Assembly (NCBI GenBank): GCA_028571685.1
Contig: CM053143.1
Span: forward strand, 253,001-317,000
Length of the DNA stretch: 64,000 nucleotides
DNA from: Heterohyrax brucei
Lineage: Eukaryota; Chordata; Mammalia; Hyracoidea; Procaviidae
Direction of reading: 5' to 3'
Shown here: piece by piece, positions 45,770-56,008 of the stretch
How positions within the stretch are numbered: the first letter of the stretch is position 1
Layout: every line of letters starts with the position of its first letter
Notes under the pieces: model-generated
Told to the model about the DNA's origin: nothing
Seen by the model: the letters and a program-made list of their open reading frames with translations, nothing else
Database searches by the model: none
Made by a program: the position numbers and the translations under genes

Positions 45770-45962
45770 ACCCATTGTCACAGAGCTGTTTCTGGTTTAC
45801 ATCGACCCCATAGAACAGAGTAGACCTGCCCATAAGATTTCTAGGGCTGTAATCTTAATGGAAGCTGTCGCATCTTTTTCTCACGGAGCAGCTGGTGAGT
45901 TCCAACCATCGATCTTTTGGTTAACAGCTGAGAGCTTTAACCACTGCATCACCAGGTCTCCT
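45770..45962 (-). repeat. AfroSINE
   Basis: Minus-strand copy with CTGTAATCTTAATGGAAGC and a TTTAACCACTGCATCACCAGG head. Confidence 0.85.
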
Positions 45963-46224
45963 TATTCTGTTCTCTAGCTCCCCTTTAGTTCAAACTTTTT
46001 GACACTTTTAAACTTCCAACAATAGTGAATATTCCATGAAACCTCTAAGCATAATTAATCAGTATTTGTGTATGTTTCTGTGCATTTTATACATGTCTCT
46101 AGTATAGCACTAAATATAGTGTACCTTTTTTGACTAATATTTACCTCTTTACATTTAGACCATGAGTTTTAGTCTCAGTGTTTAGATAGTTTCTCGAGCG
46201 TGATAGGCTTCTGATCAAAGAGGC

Positions 46225-46290
46225 AGTTCTACTTTGTCCTCTAAGAGTACTATGGCAGAACTGAGTACATTGGCAGTGCTTCATATATGG
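46225..46290 (+). repeat. AfroSINE fragment
   Basis: GAGGCAGTTCTACTTTGTCC and TACTATGGCAGAACTGAGTAC match the 3-prime half of plus-strand copies. Confidence 0.5.
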
Positions 46291-46514
46291 GACTTTTCAA
46301 ACACATTATTGCACAACTGAAAAAAAAAGTACGTTAGACAAAGTCTCACTGCCCTCGCTTCCAAAGAGCATTCTGTCTGTATTTCTAATACAGATGTGAT
46401 GATTCTTCTGGCAGTCTCCAGTATATACAATATTCTTCACCAACATCATAATATAAATACATCAGTTCTTCCTTGGCCTTCCTTATTCATTGTCCAGATT
46501 TTGTGCACATATGA

Positions 46515-46676
46515 ACCAAAACCAAACCTGCTGTAGCTGAGCCAATTCCAACTCACAGTGACCCTATAGGTCAGAGGAGAACTGCCCAAAGAGTTTCAAG
46601 GAGTGTGTGGTGGATATGAACTGCTAACCTTTTGATTACCAGACATAGCACTTAACCGCTATGGCACCAAATGGGA
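46515..46676 (-). repeat. AfroSINE inserted in the RTE
   Basis: Minus-strand copy AACCAAACCTGCTGTAGC ... CCTATAGGTCAGAGGAGAAC ... GCTATGGCACCAAATGG. RTE sequence continues on both sides. Confidence 0.85.
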
Positions 46677-47442
46677 ACTGCCGTAGCTTGGGTTAATCCT
46701 CAAAGTGACATTTTTGCTTTTTAATACTTTAAAGAGATCTTTTGCAGCAGATTTGCCAGTGCAAAACCTTGATTGATATCTTGACTGCGGCTTCCATGGT
46801 TGTTGACTATGGATCCAAGTAAAACAAAATCTTTGACAACTTCAGTATTTTCTCTGGTGGGTATGTTGCCATTTACTCGTTCAGTTTTGAAGAGTTTTGT
46901 TTTCTTTATTTTGAGGTTTAATCCATACCAAAGGCTATGATCCTGATCTTCTGCATAATGCAGGCTGTTAATGAGTCTGTCTCCGATTCTGATCCCCCTT
47001 CTTCTGCACACAGTCTGCCTTCTCAGAGTACTTGCTCAGCATGAACACTAACCCAGGGTGGTGAAATACTTGTTCACCACACAATCCTGACACGCACCTT
47101 TCTTGTTCTGTGTACAGGTTCTTCATGAGCACAGTTAAATGTTCTAAAATTCCCATTTTTCACAATAATATCCATAATTTATGAGCCACAGTTAAAAGCC
47201 TCTGCATAGTCAGTAAAACACAGGTAAACATCTTTCAGCCGAGATCTGACATTTGCAATAACATCCCTCATTTCGAGTTCTATTATGAATGAATCAGCCA
47301 GAATTTGTCAGTTCCCTGTTGATGGACTACTGCAACTGTTTTTGAACTATCTCCAGGGAAACGTTATTTGCATGTGATATTAGTGATATTGTTCAATATG
47401 TCTCATCTCCACTAAATCACCTTTCTTTGGAATGAGCATATA

Positions 47443-47940
47443 CGAAGTCTGATCATTGAGTTCATGATCTCATCCTACAAGAAGTGCTACATACCTCATT
47501 GGAGTACTCCCCTTGGAAAACTATATACTGATACCAGGGCCATCAGAGCTGTCATCATATTACCCTTGATGCTCTGAATGTCATCAACTGTCTCTTCCTT
47601 TCAATATTTCCTTTATCTTTGGGTAAAGAAAAAAGTCATTGGGTGCCAGATTGAGTAGGGAGGGTGTTGCAATACAGTTACGTGTTTACTGGCTAAAAAC
47701 TCCCTCAAAGACAACTATACATTTAAGATCACGAACTTGCCACTGTGCCACCATGCACAATGGCCATTCCAGAAAGAGTTCCAAAATTGCTTTGAAGGGT
47801 AGACTAGGCACTGGTATTGGTACATAGCTTCCCAAGGGGGAGAATTCAGAGGTGGCCACAGTAATATTCAGCAATGAGGTATCTACATACCTGCACACTT
47901 AGAACAATTAAGTTTGCAGACTTAATTGTCAGACCTTGTA
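47443..47940 (-). mobile_element. Fold-back mariner, second copy, TA-flanked
   Basis: On the minus strand it has the same plan as 7288-7848: an inverted 3-prime arm, the spacer CAGTGGCAAGTTC...TATAGTTGTCT, a C-terminal transposase piece and the sense 3-prime arm. The arm-specific difference ACTTAGAACAATT versus the CTTTTTCTAGGATG-type arm is shared with the first copy. One arm has a ~45-bp deletion. TA repeats are at 47441-47442 and 47939-47942. It lies inside the antisense RTE. Confidence 0.8.
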
Positions 47941-48255
47941 TATGGTTCTCTTCCAGTCAGCTGGCCAGATAACGATCTTCTAAATTTCTTGACAAAGACA
48001 AGTGAGTGTTTTCAGCATTGCATCAGTTTGTTAGAAACATCTCAGCTGATGTTCTATCAGTTACTGGAGCTTTATTTTTCACCAGTGCCTGAGGTGTAGC
48101 CTGGACTTCTTCTGTCATTACCATCAGTTCTTAATCATACGCTACCTCAGATAATGATTAAACATCAACCAATTCTTTCTGGTGCATTGATTGTGTGTAT
48201 TCCTTCCATCTTCTTTTGATACTTCCTGCGTCTTTCAATATCTTTCCCACTGTGA

Positions 48256-48470
48256 TTAATGTTTGGCACCATCGAGTCAGTTCCAACTCATATCAACCCT
48301 ATACACAGCAGAAAGAAACCCTGCCTGGCCGTGTGCCATCCTCAGAATCATTGCTGGGTTTGAGTCTATTGTTGCAGCAGCTGTGTCAATCTACCTGGTT
48401 GAGGGTCTTCCTCCGGCCCATAGAATCCTTCAACACTGCAACTGAGGCTTGATTATTTTTGCTCAGTTCT
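48256..48470 (-). repeat. RTE tail/AfroSINE-type fragment
   Basis: GTTTGGCACCATCGAGTCAG, then AGCAGAAAGAAACCCTGCC and TTGCAGCAGCTGTGTCAATC is the reverse complement of an RTE 3-prime end. It lies within the larger antisense RTE, so it is a secondary insertion. A similar piece is at 62615-62830. Confidence 0.75.
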
Positions 48471-49103
48471 TCTAGTTAGAAAAATTCCAACTCTGTTCTT
48501 CCTTTTTGGTTTTCTATCTCCAGGTTTCTGTACATTTCATCACAAAACTTTTCTTTGTCTTCTCATCCTACCTTTGAAATATTGTGTTCAGGTCTTTTAC
48601 TTTGTCGTTCCGTCTCTTCTCTTTAACTACATTCAAGACCAAAGTTCTGGCTGTCACTTGAGATCATTTTGGTCTTTCTTTTCTGTCTTTATAATGATTT
48701 TTTGGTTTATTTATGTACGTTGTCTTTGGTGTCATCCCACAGTTCATCTGATCTTTGGCCATTAGTGTTCAATGTGTGAAATCTATTCTCGAGATAGTGT
48801 CTAAATTCAGCTGTCATGTATTCAAGGTTGTCCTTTGGATGGCACAAAACAAAAACGACAACATATATACGGGCAATTAAATATCCTTCTATGCCAGAAA
48901 TAATAAAGACAAATGTCATCATATTCATTGCCCAAAAGGATGTTTCAAGATCTTTCTTGAAGTACAACACTGTCAGTGATAGGATAATATTCATATGCCC
49001 ATAAGAAAAACCACTTAATACAGCTACTATGCAAATTCATACACTATGAAGAAAATGAAGATTTTTGCCAATTTCTGCAATCTGAAATTGATCAAATATG
49101 TAA

Positions 49104-49490
49104 TCAAGATGCAGTGACAACTAATTGATGATTAGAATGGAAAAAATAGAAACAAAGAATGATCAGTAGTTGGAAAACATCACCTTGGTAATAGAATCGA
49201 CACCAGAGATCACATGATAGTGTTTTGCACAGCCAACAACTTCTTAAATGCAAATGCCCTTTTTCAACAACATAAATTGTGATAATACACATGGACCTCA
49301 CCAGATGGAGTACACAAAAAGTACGTGGACTATGTGTAGAAATAGACCATGAAGCTCAAAATCATCAGTAAGGACAAGACTGGGAGCTAACTGCCAAACA
49401 GACCATCAATTGTAAATATGAAAGTCACTTTGAAGCTGAAGAAAATTAAAACAAGTCTACGAGAGCCAAAGTACAACCCTAAGTGTATCC
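49104..49490 (+). mobile_element. RTE/BovB endonuclease-domain remnant
   Basis: The plus-strand translation reads, with two internal stops, ANALFQQHK, YTWTSPDGVHKKYVDYV and ISKDKTGS, then VTLKLKKIKTSLREPKYN. The TWTSPDG and VDY motifs are typical of the RTE/BovB endonuclease. This is a separate, opposite-strand and older-looking copy than the RTE at 46320-48843. Confidence 0.65.
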
Positions 49491-49605
49491 TAATCACATA
49501 CTTCACTGACACAAATATTTTTTGTAATACCCTAAATATTTGCTCCTGGCAGCAGCAGTGTTTGCTATTCTAACATGCAAAGATGCTTTCTCTTTTTTAT
49601 GTTGC

Positions 49606-49720
49606 TGTTGTTGGGTCCTCTTGAGTTAGTTTCAACCCTAGGTGATTCCATGTAACAGAAAAGAACTGCCCCACAGGGTTTTCTTGGTTCCGGTCTTTAG
49701 GAAGCAGATCTCCAGGGCTT
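49606..49720 (-). repeat. AfroSINE fragment
   Basis: GTTGTTGGGTCCTCTTGAG ... CCCCACAGGGTTTTCTTGG; minus-strand 3-prime half. Confidence 0.7.
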
Positions 49721-50340
49721 CCCTCTGCAGAGCCAATAGCAGCAGCATCACTAGGAGGTACAGATGTTGCAGACCACACTGCATGACACTGTCAGAGGGG
49801 ATGACACCAAAATGACTTTCCATAAAATTTTTATGCCCTGTTTTGGCACAAATATATTACTTTTTATAAAAATACCTCTGTAGTTAGTTGTAACAACAAA
49901 AACATTTTTCAAAGTCCAACTCATGTGTGTCACTATCCCTACAAGGCTAAAACCCCATGCAAAATTATTTTTGAAACTTCTAATGCTCTCCAGTCAAAGC
50001 TGTCATTATTACCCAATTACAACGATACTTTGGATCACATGGTTTCATCTGGATCTGCTACAAGCCTGCACTGTTGTTTTTATCACTTCCAGTGCTTTTG
50101 TAGTCACTAATTGTTTCCAGTTTTTCTGGTGTTCTAGCTACAATATTGTGGCAATTAGTATTTGTGACCCTATATCAATAACATTTTTGATAACAAAGTA
50201 TTAAAGGAAAACAAGTACTAATACTACAAAAACCACTAGTGAGGATTCTCTGTATGGTCCGGTACAGAAGGAGGGCCGCAGAGCTAACACAAAGAGTTGT
50301 CACATTGAGTGATATCAAGCATAATGACTCCACTTGCAGC
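49721..50340. other. Unrecognised sequence
   Basis: No gene or repeat recognised. Confidence 0.5.
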
Positions 50341-50411
50341 TAGGTCGGTGTGAACCACAGACCTTTCAGTTAACAACCGACTCTTAACCATTATACCACC
50401 AGGGCTCCTTC
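50341..50411 (-). repeat. AfroSINE head fragment
   Basis: ACAGACCTTTCAGTTAAC ... ACCATTATACCACCAGGGC; minus-strand tRNA-like head only. Confidence 0.75.
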
Positions 50412-50467
50412 TCTTTCATGTAGGATATATTAGTTCTTTGATTTCTAGGGTACTGAGTATTGGTAGA

Positions 50468-50636
50468 GAAGTCCTGGTGATATAGTGGTTAAGTGCTGCA
50501 TCTGCTGACCAAAAGGTTGGCAATTCAAATCCACTAGGCACTTGTTGGAAACTCCATGGGGCAGTTCTACTGTGTTCTACAGGGTGACTATGAGTCTGAA
50601 TAGACTTGATCACACTGGGTTTGGTTTGGTTTTGAA
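50468..50636 (+). repeat. AfroSINE
   Basis: AGTCCTGGTGATATAGTGG head, CAATTCAAATCCACTAGGC B-box-like part, and a GGGTTTGGTTTGGTTTTG tail. Confidence 0.9.
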
Positions 50637-50667
50637 GTGTTGGTAGCAGGGGTAAAAGGCAAAAAAA

Positions 50668-50708
50668 GAAAACCTTGCTATCAAGTCAGTTCTGACTCAA
50701 ATCGACCC

Positions 50709-50711
<3 letters not shown>
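50668..50711 (-). repeat. AfroSINE tail fragment
   Basis: AAACCTTGCTATCAAGTCAG and ACTCAAATCGACCCTATA. It stops where the CA repeat begins. Confidence 0.7.

Positions 50712-50754
<43 letters not shown>
50712..50754 (+). repeat. (AC)n microsatellite, about 21 units
   Basis: Uninterrupted AC dinucleotides sandwiched between two AfroSINE copies. Likely length-polymorphic. Confidence 0.97.
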
Positions 50755-50756
<2 letters not shown>

Positions 50757-50759
<3 letters not shown>

Positions 50760-50912
50760 ATCACTGCCGTTGAGTTGATTTCAACTCATAGTGACCCTAT
50801 AGGACAGCATAGAATTGCTCCACAGAGTTTCCAAGTAGTGCCTGGAGGATTCGAAGTGCTGACTTTTTGGTTAGCAGTCGAGCTCCTAACCAGCATATCA
50901 CCAGGCCTCCAG
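50757..50912 (-). repeat. AfroSINE
   Basis: AAATCACTGCCGTTGAGTTG ... TATAGGACAGCATAGAATTG ... AACCAGCATATCACCAGGCC. Confidence 0.9.
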
Positions 50913-51449
50913 TATGTTGAAGGGCGGTTGGGGGGCGAGGGGGTGGGTGTGGGAGGCAGTATCTCATTATCATGAGGACTCCCAGGCAGATGAGCTGTAA
51001 AAACATTATGGGGTCGCTCAGAAGACACTGCCTAAGCAGGTTATTCTGGCAATACAGCCACGCTTCTCCATGAGCTACTAGTCTAACCCACAGAGGCAAT
51101 TTGTACAGAGGCACACAGTCCCATTTTACCTGTAAAACAAGCACAATGGAGTTTTCATTTCATTTAATCAGTTCTATTATGTATGGCCCTGTTCTTTTTC
51201 CTGAAACTCTTTTTTAAATTTTCTAGTTTCAGCTTCTGGGTTGTTTTTACTTTACTGGACTTGTCTCAATTCTCCCTTTTTGCTTTTATAAAAGCATAGA
51301 CTTTTAAAATGTCTACATATTGCACTTGAAATTCACCAGACTACAAGATAAATGAACAACTGGTGAACAAGTACAGAAGGCTTTGTACATTTCTAAGGCT
51401 TTACACATACCTATATGAATTTCTCAGCAAATGTGTGATATTAGAGTAA
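50913..51449. other. Unrecognised sequence
   Basis: Includes a G-rich patch at about 50925-50955 (GGTTGGGGGGCGAGGGGG-like). No gene or repeat recognised. Confidence 0.5.
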
Positions 51450-51560
51450 GTTTATTTTTCAGATTTTACTGAGGTTAACTGAAAATTAAAGTTTTTTTCG
51501 TAGACACACAGCCAGTAGAAGTCGGGATTCAAAGCTGGTTCTGGTTTAATCTGCAGGTGT
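51450..51560 (-). repeat. MIR SINE fragment
   Basis: CAGATTTTACTGAGGTTAAC and ACACAGCCAGTAGAAGTCGG, GATTCAAAGCTGGTTCTGG follow the antisense MIR core. Confidence 0.55.
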
Positions 51561-52458
51561 TATTCATTAATAGAACAAATAGTTACCCAGTGGCTAGTGC
51601 TAGAGACACACAAGTGACCCAGACTGACCAAGTCTCTGTCCTGATAGACTGAAGTTTGTGTGAAAAGAGGCAACAACATATAGGGAATGTGTAAGTCTTA
51701 CACAGTGCAAAGCAAGGGATAAAAAATATTAGGATGGGGAGATAATGGTTTTCATGATTTGGCCTCAGATCATAGTTAGAATAGAAGTCTTAAACCCCCT
51801 GTTTTAGACTTAAGTAGCAGCCAGTTGGAATTAGGGATAAATATCTCCTGCCGAGCAATCCAACAACTGACATGGTCTTTAGTAGAAAAATGTTGCAAAA
51901 CTGTGTCCTCCGGTTTAGCTCCTCCTCCCAGAGTTTTTTCAGTCATCAGTCATCAATGCCTATCATTAATTTCAGGGCCACAGTTTGGGCTCAGCAAATA
52001 GGCTTTTGGCCACCCTGGTCATCTTCCCCCTCCACCAGACTTTCTAGACCTTCAAAGCCAAAGACTTGATGATAACCATTTCCTGGTGTTATTTTTCTAT
52101 TCTTCTGAAAGAAAAAGTCCTGGGTGACTTCAGTCTTTGGAGTCCCTGGATGGTACAAGAAGCTAAGTCCTCACAGGTTTTTTTTCCATGTCACAGAATG
52201 AGTCCATGCAGAGGCATCTCAGAAGATAGAGCTGGTGATCTATAGTTAATAGTTTCATTTGAAGAAAATCTAAACTGAGGTGACATCTAGGTAAAACTGT
52301 TCAGTACAGATTAGTAAGTAAGCACATTAAACCCATGCCGACCTTGCTTATCACGTAATCGATCCCTGGTGGGGAGTCTCTGGATCTGAGCACTTCAAAG
52401 GCAGCAGTTGCCGGGAGTCCTCATAACTACAGAACTTTATCCATCTTAGCAAGTATTA
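51561..52458. other. Mostly unrecognised, traces of ancient repeat
   Basis: 51565-51690 (GTGCTAGAGACACACAAGTG, CTCTGTCCTGATAGACTG) resembles a very old L2-like repeat. A SINE head-like piece lies near 52139-52170. Otherwise nothing supported. Confidence 0.4.
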
Positions 52459-52622
52459 AGGAGCTCTAATTGTGTGATAGCTAAAGCACTTGGCTTCTCA
52501 CTGAAAGGTCAGTGGTTCAAATCCACTATTGGCCCCTGAAAGAGAAAAAACTTGCCTGTCTGCTTCCTTTCCTTAAAGAAAGGACTACAGCACTGGAAGC
52601 CCTATGGGGCAGTTCTACAACA
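52459..52622 (+). repeat. AfroSINE
   Basis: AAGGAGCTCTAATTGTGTG head, GTGGTTCAAATCCACTATTGG, and CCCTATGGGGCAGTTCTAC. Confidence 0.85.
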
Positions 52623-52685
52623 ACAAAACAGCAGAGTTGGTTATAGTTGGTTATAGTTTTGTAGAATATGAAAAGTAGGCAGGCT

Positions 52686-52851
52686 CTAACCCACAAACTC
52701 ACTGCCTTTGAGTCAATTCGGACTCATAGTGACCCTACTGGCAGAGTAGAACTTCCCCATAGAGTTTCCAAGGAGGGCCTTAGATTTGAACTGCTGACCT
52801 TTTGGTTAGCAGACATAACACTTAACCACTATACCACCAGGGTTTCCAAGC
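52686..52851 (-). repeat. AfroSINE
   Basis: AACCCACAAACTCACTGCC ... TAACCACTATACCACCAGGG; minus-strand copy, well preserved. Confidence 0.92.
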
Positions 52852-52907
52852 AGGCTCTAAGTGACTTGAAATCTGCTTACTTGGCTATTTTCAGACCAAC
52901 TAAAATC

Positions 52908-53068
52908 CAACCAAACCCACTGCTACCGAGTCAATTCCAACTCATAGTGATCCTGTAGATAGAGCAGAACTGCCCCACAGAGTTTCCAAGGAGTGCTGGC
53001 AGACCTGAACTGCTGACCTTTTGCTTAGCAGCTGTAGCACTTACCCACTGCACCACCAGGGTTTCCTT
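52908..53068 (-). repeat. AfroSINE
   Basis: AACCAAACCCACTGCTACCG ... CACTGCACCACCAGGGTTTC; well preserved, same orientation as the previous copy. Confidence 0.93.
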
Positions 53069-53439
53069 AAGAGGACTGGGTATGTAAAAATTTGCTTTTG
53101 GCACTGTGACAGCCTTCTCCTGTTACTCAGGAGTAAACAACACGGGCCAATACATAGAGGCTGTCTTTGACTCATTTATACAGCACCATCCCACTCCCCC
53201 ATTCCAGATCTGACCGATTTCCACAATAAACTCAAACACAACGGTTTTCATTCTGGGCAATAGCATACTTCATGCCATATACAAGAAACAGCACAGACAT
53301 TTCAGCACTTCAGAAGTGATCTCCCTCTGGGACAATCAAAGTCTTTCCAGCAGCCCTCTCACTAACAAAGCAGGGAAAGCAGCCAGAGGAACTTAATATC
53401 TCAGGACATCACTACACCATTATAATAGCTAAACCAAAT
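53069..53439. other. Unrecognised sequence
   Basis: No gene or repeat recognised. Confidence 0.5.
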
Positions 53440-53584
53440 CTTGTTGCCATCAACCGTATGGTGACCATACAGGACAGAGTAAAATTGCTCCGCAGTTTCC
53501 AAGGAGAGACCAGTGATTCAAACTTGCCAACATTTTTGGTTAACGCCCATAGCTTACCACAGTTTTTAACCACTGCACCACTAT
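53440..53584 (-). repeat. AfroSINE, diverged
   Basis: TTGTTGCCATCAACCGTATG ... TACAGGACAGAGTAAAATTG ... TTTAACCACTGCACCA. Confidence 0.82.
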
Positions 53585-53619
53585 TTTAATAGCCCTACTG
53601 TTTTCAGGTTCCCCCAAAA

Positions 53620-53735
53620 AGACTCTACATTTTACAGATAAGAAAACTGAGGCTCACAGATTTTTTTCAAGTCACATGACTATTAAGCGGATCTGTGTTT
53701 TAAGTCTAAGTTACTCTGATTCTAAAACCTGTATT
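53620..53735 (-). repeat. MIR SINE
   Basis: TTTTACAGATAAGAAAACTG, AGGCTCACAG, GTCACATGACTATTAAGCGG: the antisense MIR core with the family's best-known motif. Confidence 0.78.
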
Positions 53736-54403
53736 CTTTGTATTTACATGATTTATTCCTGGGGATGGAGGAGTAAAACCTAAATGCCATGGCTTTTGTG
53801 TTTTCATGGAAAATGCGGTCATCTATAGTGATATTAGCATGAACTTTATAAGAAATATGATTATGACTACTTTAGAGTTCCTTAGGGGATAAACAGTTAT
53901 TACAGAGTTTTTTATTCAGATAAAATGTTATAGCAATAGAACACTAGGGAAAAGGCTAAGTGGCATTAAATATTCATTATTATTTCAACATTAAGAGGAG
54001 CTATTTTACAGTTTATCTCCCTTTGTGGCTTTATAAGCTCCATTGGTTTACTTCTCTTTAGAGTTAACACTGTTGTAGCTAGAAAACAAGTCCAATTCCA
54101 GCTCCTTTGTAGCGTAGTAACCACTTCACCTTGTCTTTGTTGCTTCCCTAAGAGATTTTTGTTGTTGTTGATTTTTTTTCTGACCAATTATAAGTAAAAA
54201 GCAAAAATAAAGTTTCCTTCCCCATTATTTCACAATTTCTCTCTCTTTTCTTCCACAGACTTACATCACGAGGCTGATCTAAACTAGGACTTGGGGAACA
54301 GTCGTCAATGCATTGCTTTGGAAATTAAGCCGTGCCTCACTGCACTTCTGTTGCCCACCTTCTCAACCTAGAATTTATTCTGAATATTTCAGAAGGTTCA
54401 GAC
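53736..54403. other. Unrecognised sequence
   Basis: AT-rich, no feature supported. A pyrimidine run ending in CCACAG near 54260 looks like a splice acceptor, but no exon is visible behind it. Confidence 0.45.
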
Positions 54404-54845
54404 TGCACATTTGTTACGAACTGAGTTGTTTTTCCCAGAGGAACATGGTAGAGTCTTATAAGCCCTGGTACCAGTGAATGCGATGCGCCTGGAAACAAGT
54501 TTTTAAAGATGTCATCAATTAACATGGGTCCAACTAGGATAGGCTGGATCTTAATCTGCGTGGTATCTTTATAAAAGAGGAGAAATGACAGAGAGACAAA
54601 TACAGTCAGAAGCAAGACAGTCATGTGAAGTTGCATCTACACGCCAAGGAACACCTGGGCTACCAAAGACTGAGAAGGACAAGGAGGGACCTTTCCCTAG
54701 AGCCTTTAGAGAGTACACAGCTCTGCTGACATTCCAAATTCAGACTACCAAGCCTCCAAAACTGTGACACAATACATTTCCGTTTTTAGAAATTATCCTA
54801 TTTATAATGATTTTGTCATGTTAGCCCTAGGAAACTAAGATAATC
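54404..54845 (+). mobile_element. MLT1-like MaLR LTR, plus strand
   Basis: Starts TTTGTTACGAACTGAGTTG, has the AGGAGAAATGACAGAGAGAC middle and the CTCCAAAACTGTGACACAAT and TTAGCCCTAGGAAACTAAG end. Solo LTR. The 99-codon frame on the opposite strand is a by-product. Confidence 0.65.
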
Positions 54846-54854
54846 TACGGAAGT

Positions 54855-55016
54855 GTGGGAAACCCTGGTGGCGTAGTGGGTTAAGTGCTACATCTGCTAA
54901 CCGAAGGGTTAGCAGTTCAAATCTGCCAGGCACTCCTTGGAAACTCTATAGGGCAGCTCCACCCTGACCTCTAGGGTCACTGTGAGTTGGATCCAACTGG
55001 ATGGCTGCAGTTTTGG
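54855..55016 (+). repeat. AfroSINE, well preserved
   Basis: GAAACCCTGGTGGCGTAGTG with A-box-like GTTAAGTGC, B-box-like AGCAGTTCAAATCTGCC, tail AACTGGATGGCTGCAG. Confidence 0.93.
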
Positions 55017-55357
55017 TGAGTATGGAAGCCTGAGGTTTGAAGGCAGAAATCAAAGTGCCTGTACAGACTCAGGTGCATCCAAGGCGCACTCATGCTGATA
55101 GAACTGTGGTTGCTGTATTTGTAGTATTTTTTCATCCTGTGACTGGGGATAGAGGAGTAAAACTGCTATGAGCCTACTGAAGCTGTGATCCCTTGTGGTT
55201 GTCACTGGGTCATCTCTGCTCAGATGGCAGAAGAGAAATGTGAGATCTTTATGACATCCTGTCTTAATCACTTAGTGCTGCTGTAACAGAAATACTGCAA
55301 GTGTGCGGCTCGGCAGCGGTGGCTTTAACAAACAGAATTTTATTTTCTGACAGTTAA

Positions 55358-55478
55358 AAAAAACAGAAAACCACAATCTTTGAGTCAATTCCAACTCACA
55401 GTGATCTTATAAGACAGAGTCGCTGTCTTACAGGTTGCAGCAGTAGCACTTACCTACTATGTTGCCAGGGTTTCCTTT
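55358..55478 (-). repeat. AfroSINE, internally deleted
   Basis: CAATCTTTGAGTCAATTCC ... CTATGTTGCCAGGGTTTCC. The middle is missing. Confidence 0.82.
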
Positions 55479-55759
55479 CTCAGAAGGAGAGGCTGGAAGT
55501 CTAAACAGGGTGCTGACTCTAGAGGAAGCCTTTCTAGATATGGAGGAAGGTTCTTGACTGTTTTGAACTTCAGGTTCTGAGCTTCATACAGAAGACAGTG
55601 GAGGAACAGATTCTCCTTAGCACCCGTCTTTATCCATATCTGATTGCTTGCTTAATCTGCTCACTTATGTATCACCGTTTTGAGACACATCAACACTGAT
55701 ACCGCCATATTAACATTACAAAGAAAATCCATTCCCAAAGGCATTATAACCACAGCTAT

Positions 55760-55895
55760 AAAAATCCATTGCCACTGAGTCCATTCGGAATCACAGCGAC
55801 CTTTGTAGGACAGAGTAGAACTGCCCCAGAGTTTTCAAAGTGTGACTGGTAGGTTCAAACTGCAGACTTTTTGGTTAGCAGTCACAGCTTTAGGG
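55760..55895 (-). repeat. AfroSINE
   Basis: ATCCATTGCCACTGAGTCC ... TTGGTTAGCAGTCACAGC. The head is missing. Confidence 0.85.
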
Positions 55896-55920
55896 GTTAG
55901 GATTGACAACACATATTTTG

Positions 55921-55975
55921 CCAAGCCAGCCAAGTGCCGTTGAGTCAGATCCGACTCATGGTGACCCTAGGGGCA
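55921..55975 (-). repeat. Short AfroSINE-related SINE variant
   Basis: GCCAAGCCAGCCAAGTGCCG, TTGAGTCAGATCCGACTCAT, GGTGACCCTAGGGG. Flanked by a 10-bp TSD, CACATATTTT, at 55911-55920 and 55976-55985. Same variant as 14118-14210 but shorter. Confidence 0.82.
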
Positions 55976-56008
55976 CATATTTTTTGGGGACACAATTCAA
56001 TCCATAAT

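Larger units (their letters stand above)
46320..48843 (-). mobile_element. RTE/BovB-type LINE, interrupted by SINE and fold-back mariner
   Basis: Antisense RTE. Translated from the minus strand, the RT region around 46721-47011 reads RINSLHYAED (the equivalent of INTLQYADD), DFVLLGSIV and NLKIKKTKLF. Further 5-prime at 48707-48840 it reads FRHYLENRFHTLNTNGQRSDELWDDTK, the linker between endonuclease and RT. Insertions are an AfroSINE at 46515-46676, a fold-back mariner at 47443-47940 and RTE-tail-like sequence at 48256-48470. Internally deleted, with no open frame left. Confidence 0.82.
55258..56008 (-). mobile_element. Solo MaLR LTR interrupted by three SINEs
   Basis: CACTTAGTGCTGCTGTAAC at the left and ACAATTCAATCCATAATGC at the right on the + strand. 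Third copy of the subfamily at 1788-2275. Interrupted at 55358-55478, 55760-55895 and 55921-55975. Confidence 0.75.

Noticed and set aside
50712..50754. CRISPR-like or satellite reading of the CA run
   Set aside because: A plain dinucleotide microsatellite in a mammalian genome.
54236..54262. Strong splice-acceptor-like pyrimidine tract ending in CCACAG
   Set aside because: No coding exon, donor or conserved frame follows. It could be an isolated cryptic site.
54337..54636. 99-codon minus-strand open frame with a hydrophobic, signal-anchor-like start
   Set aside because: The segment is the opposite strand of an MLT1-like LTR (54404-54845), so the frame is a by-product of repeat sequence. 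No homologous family is recognised.
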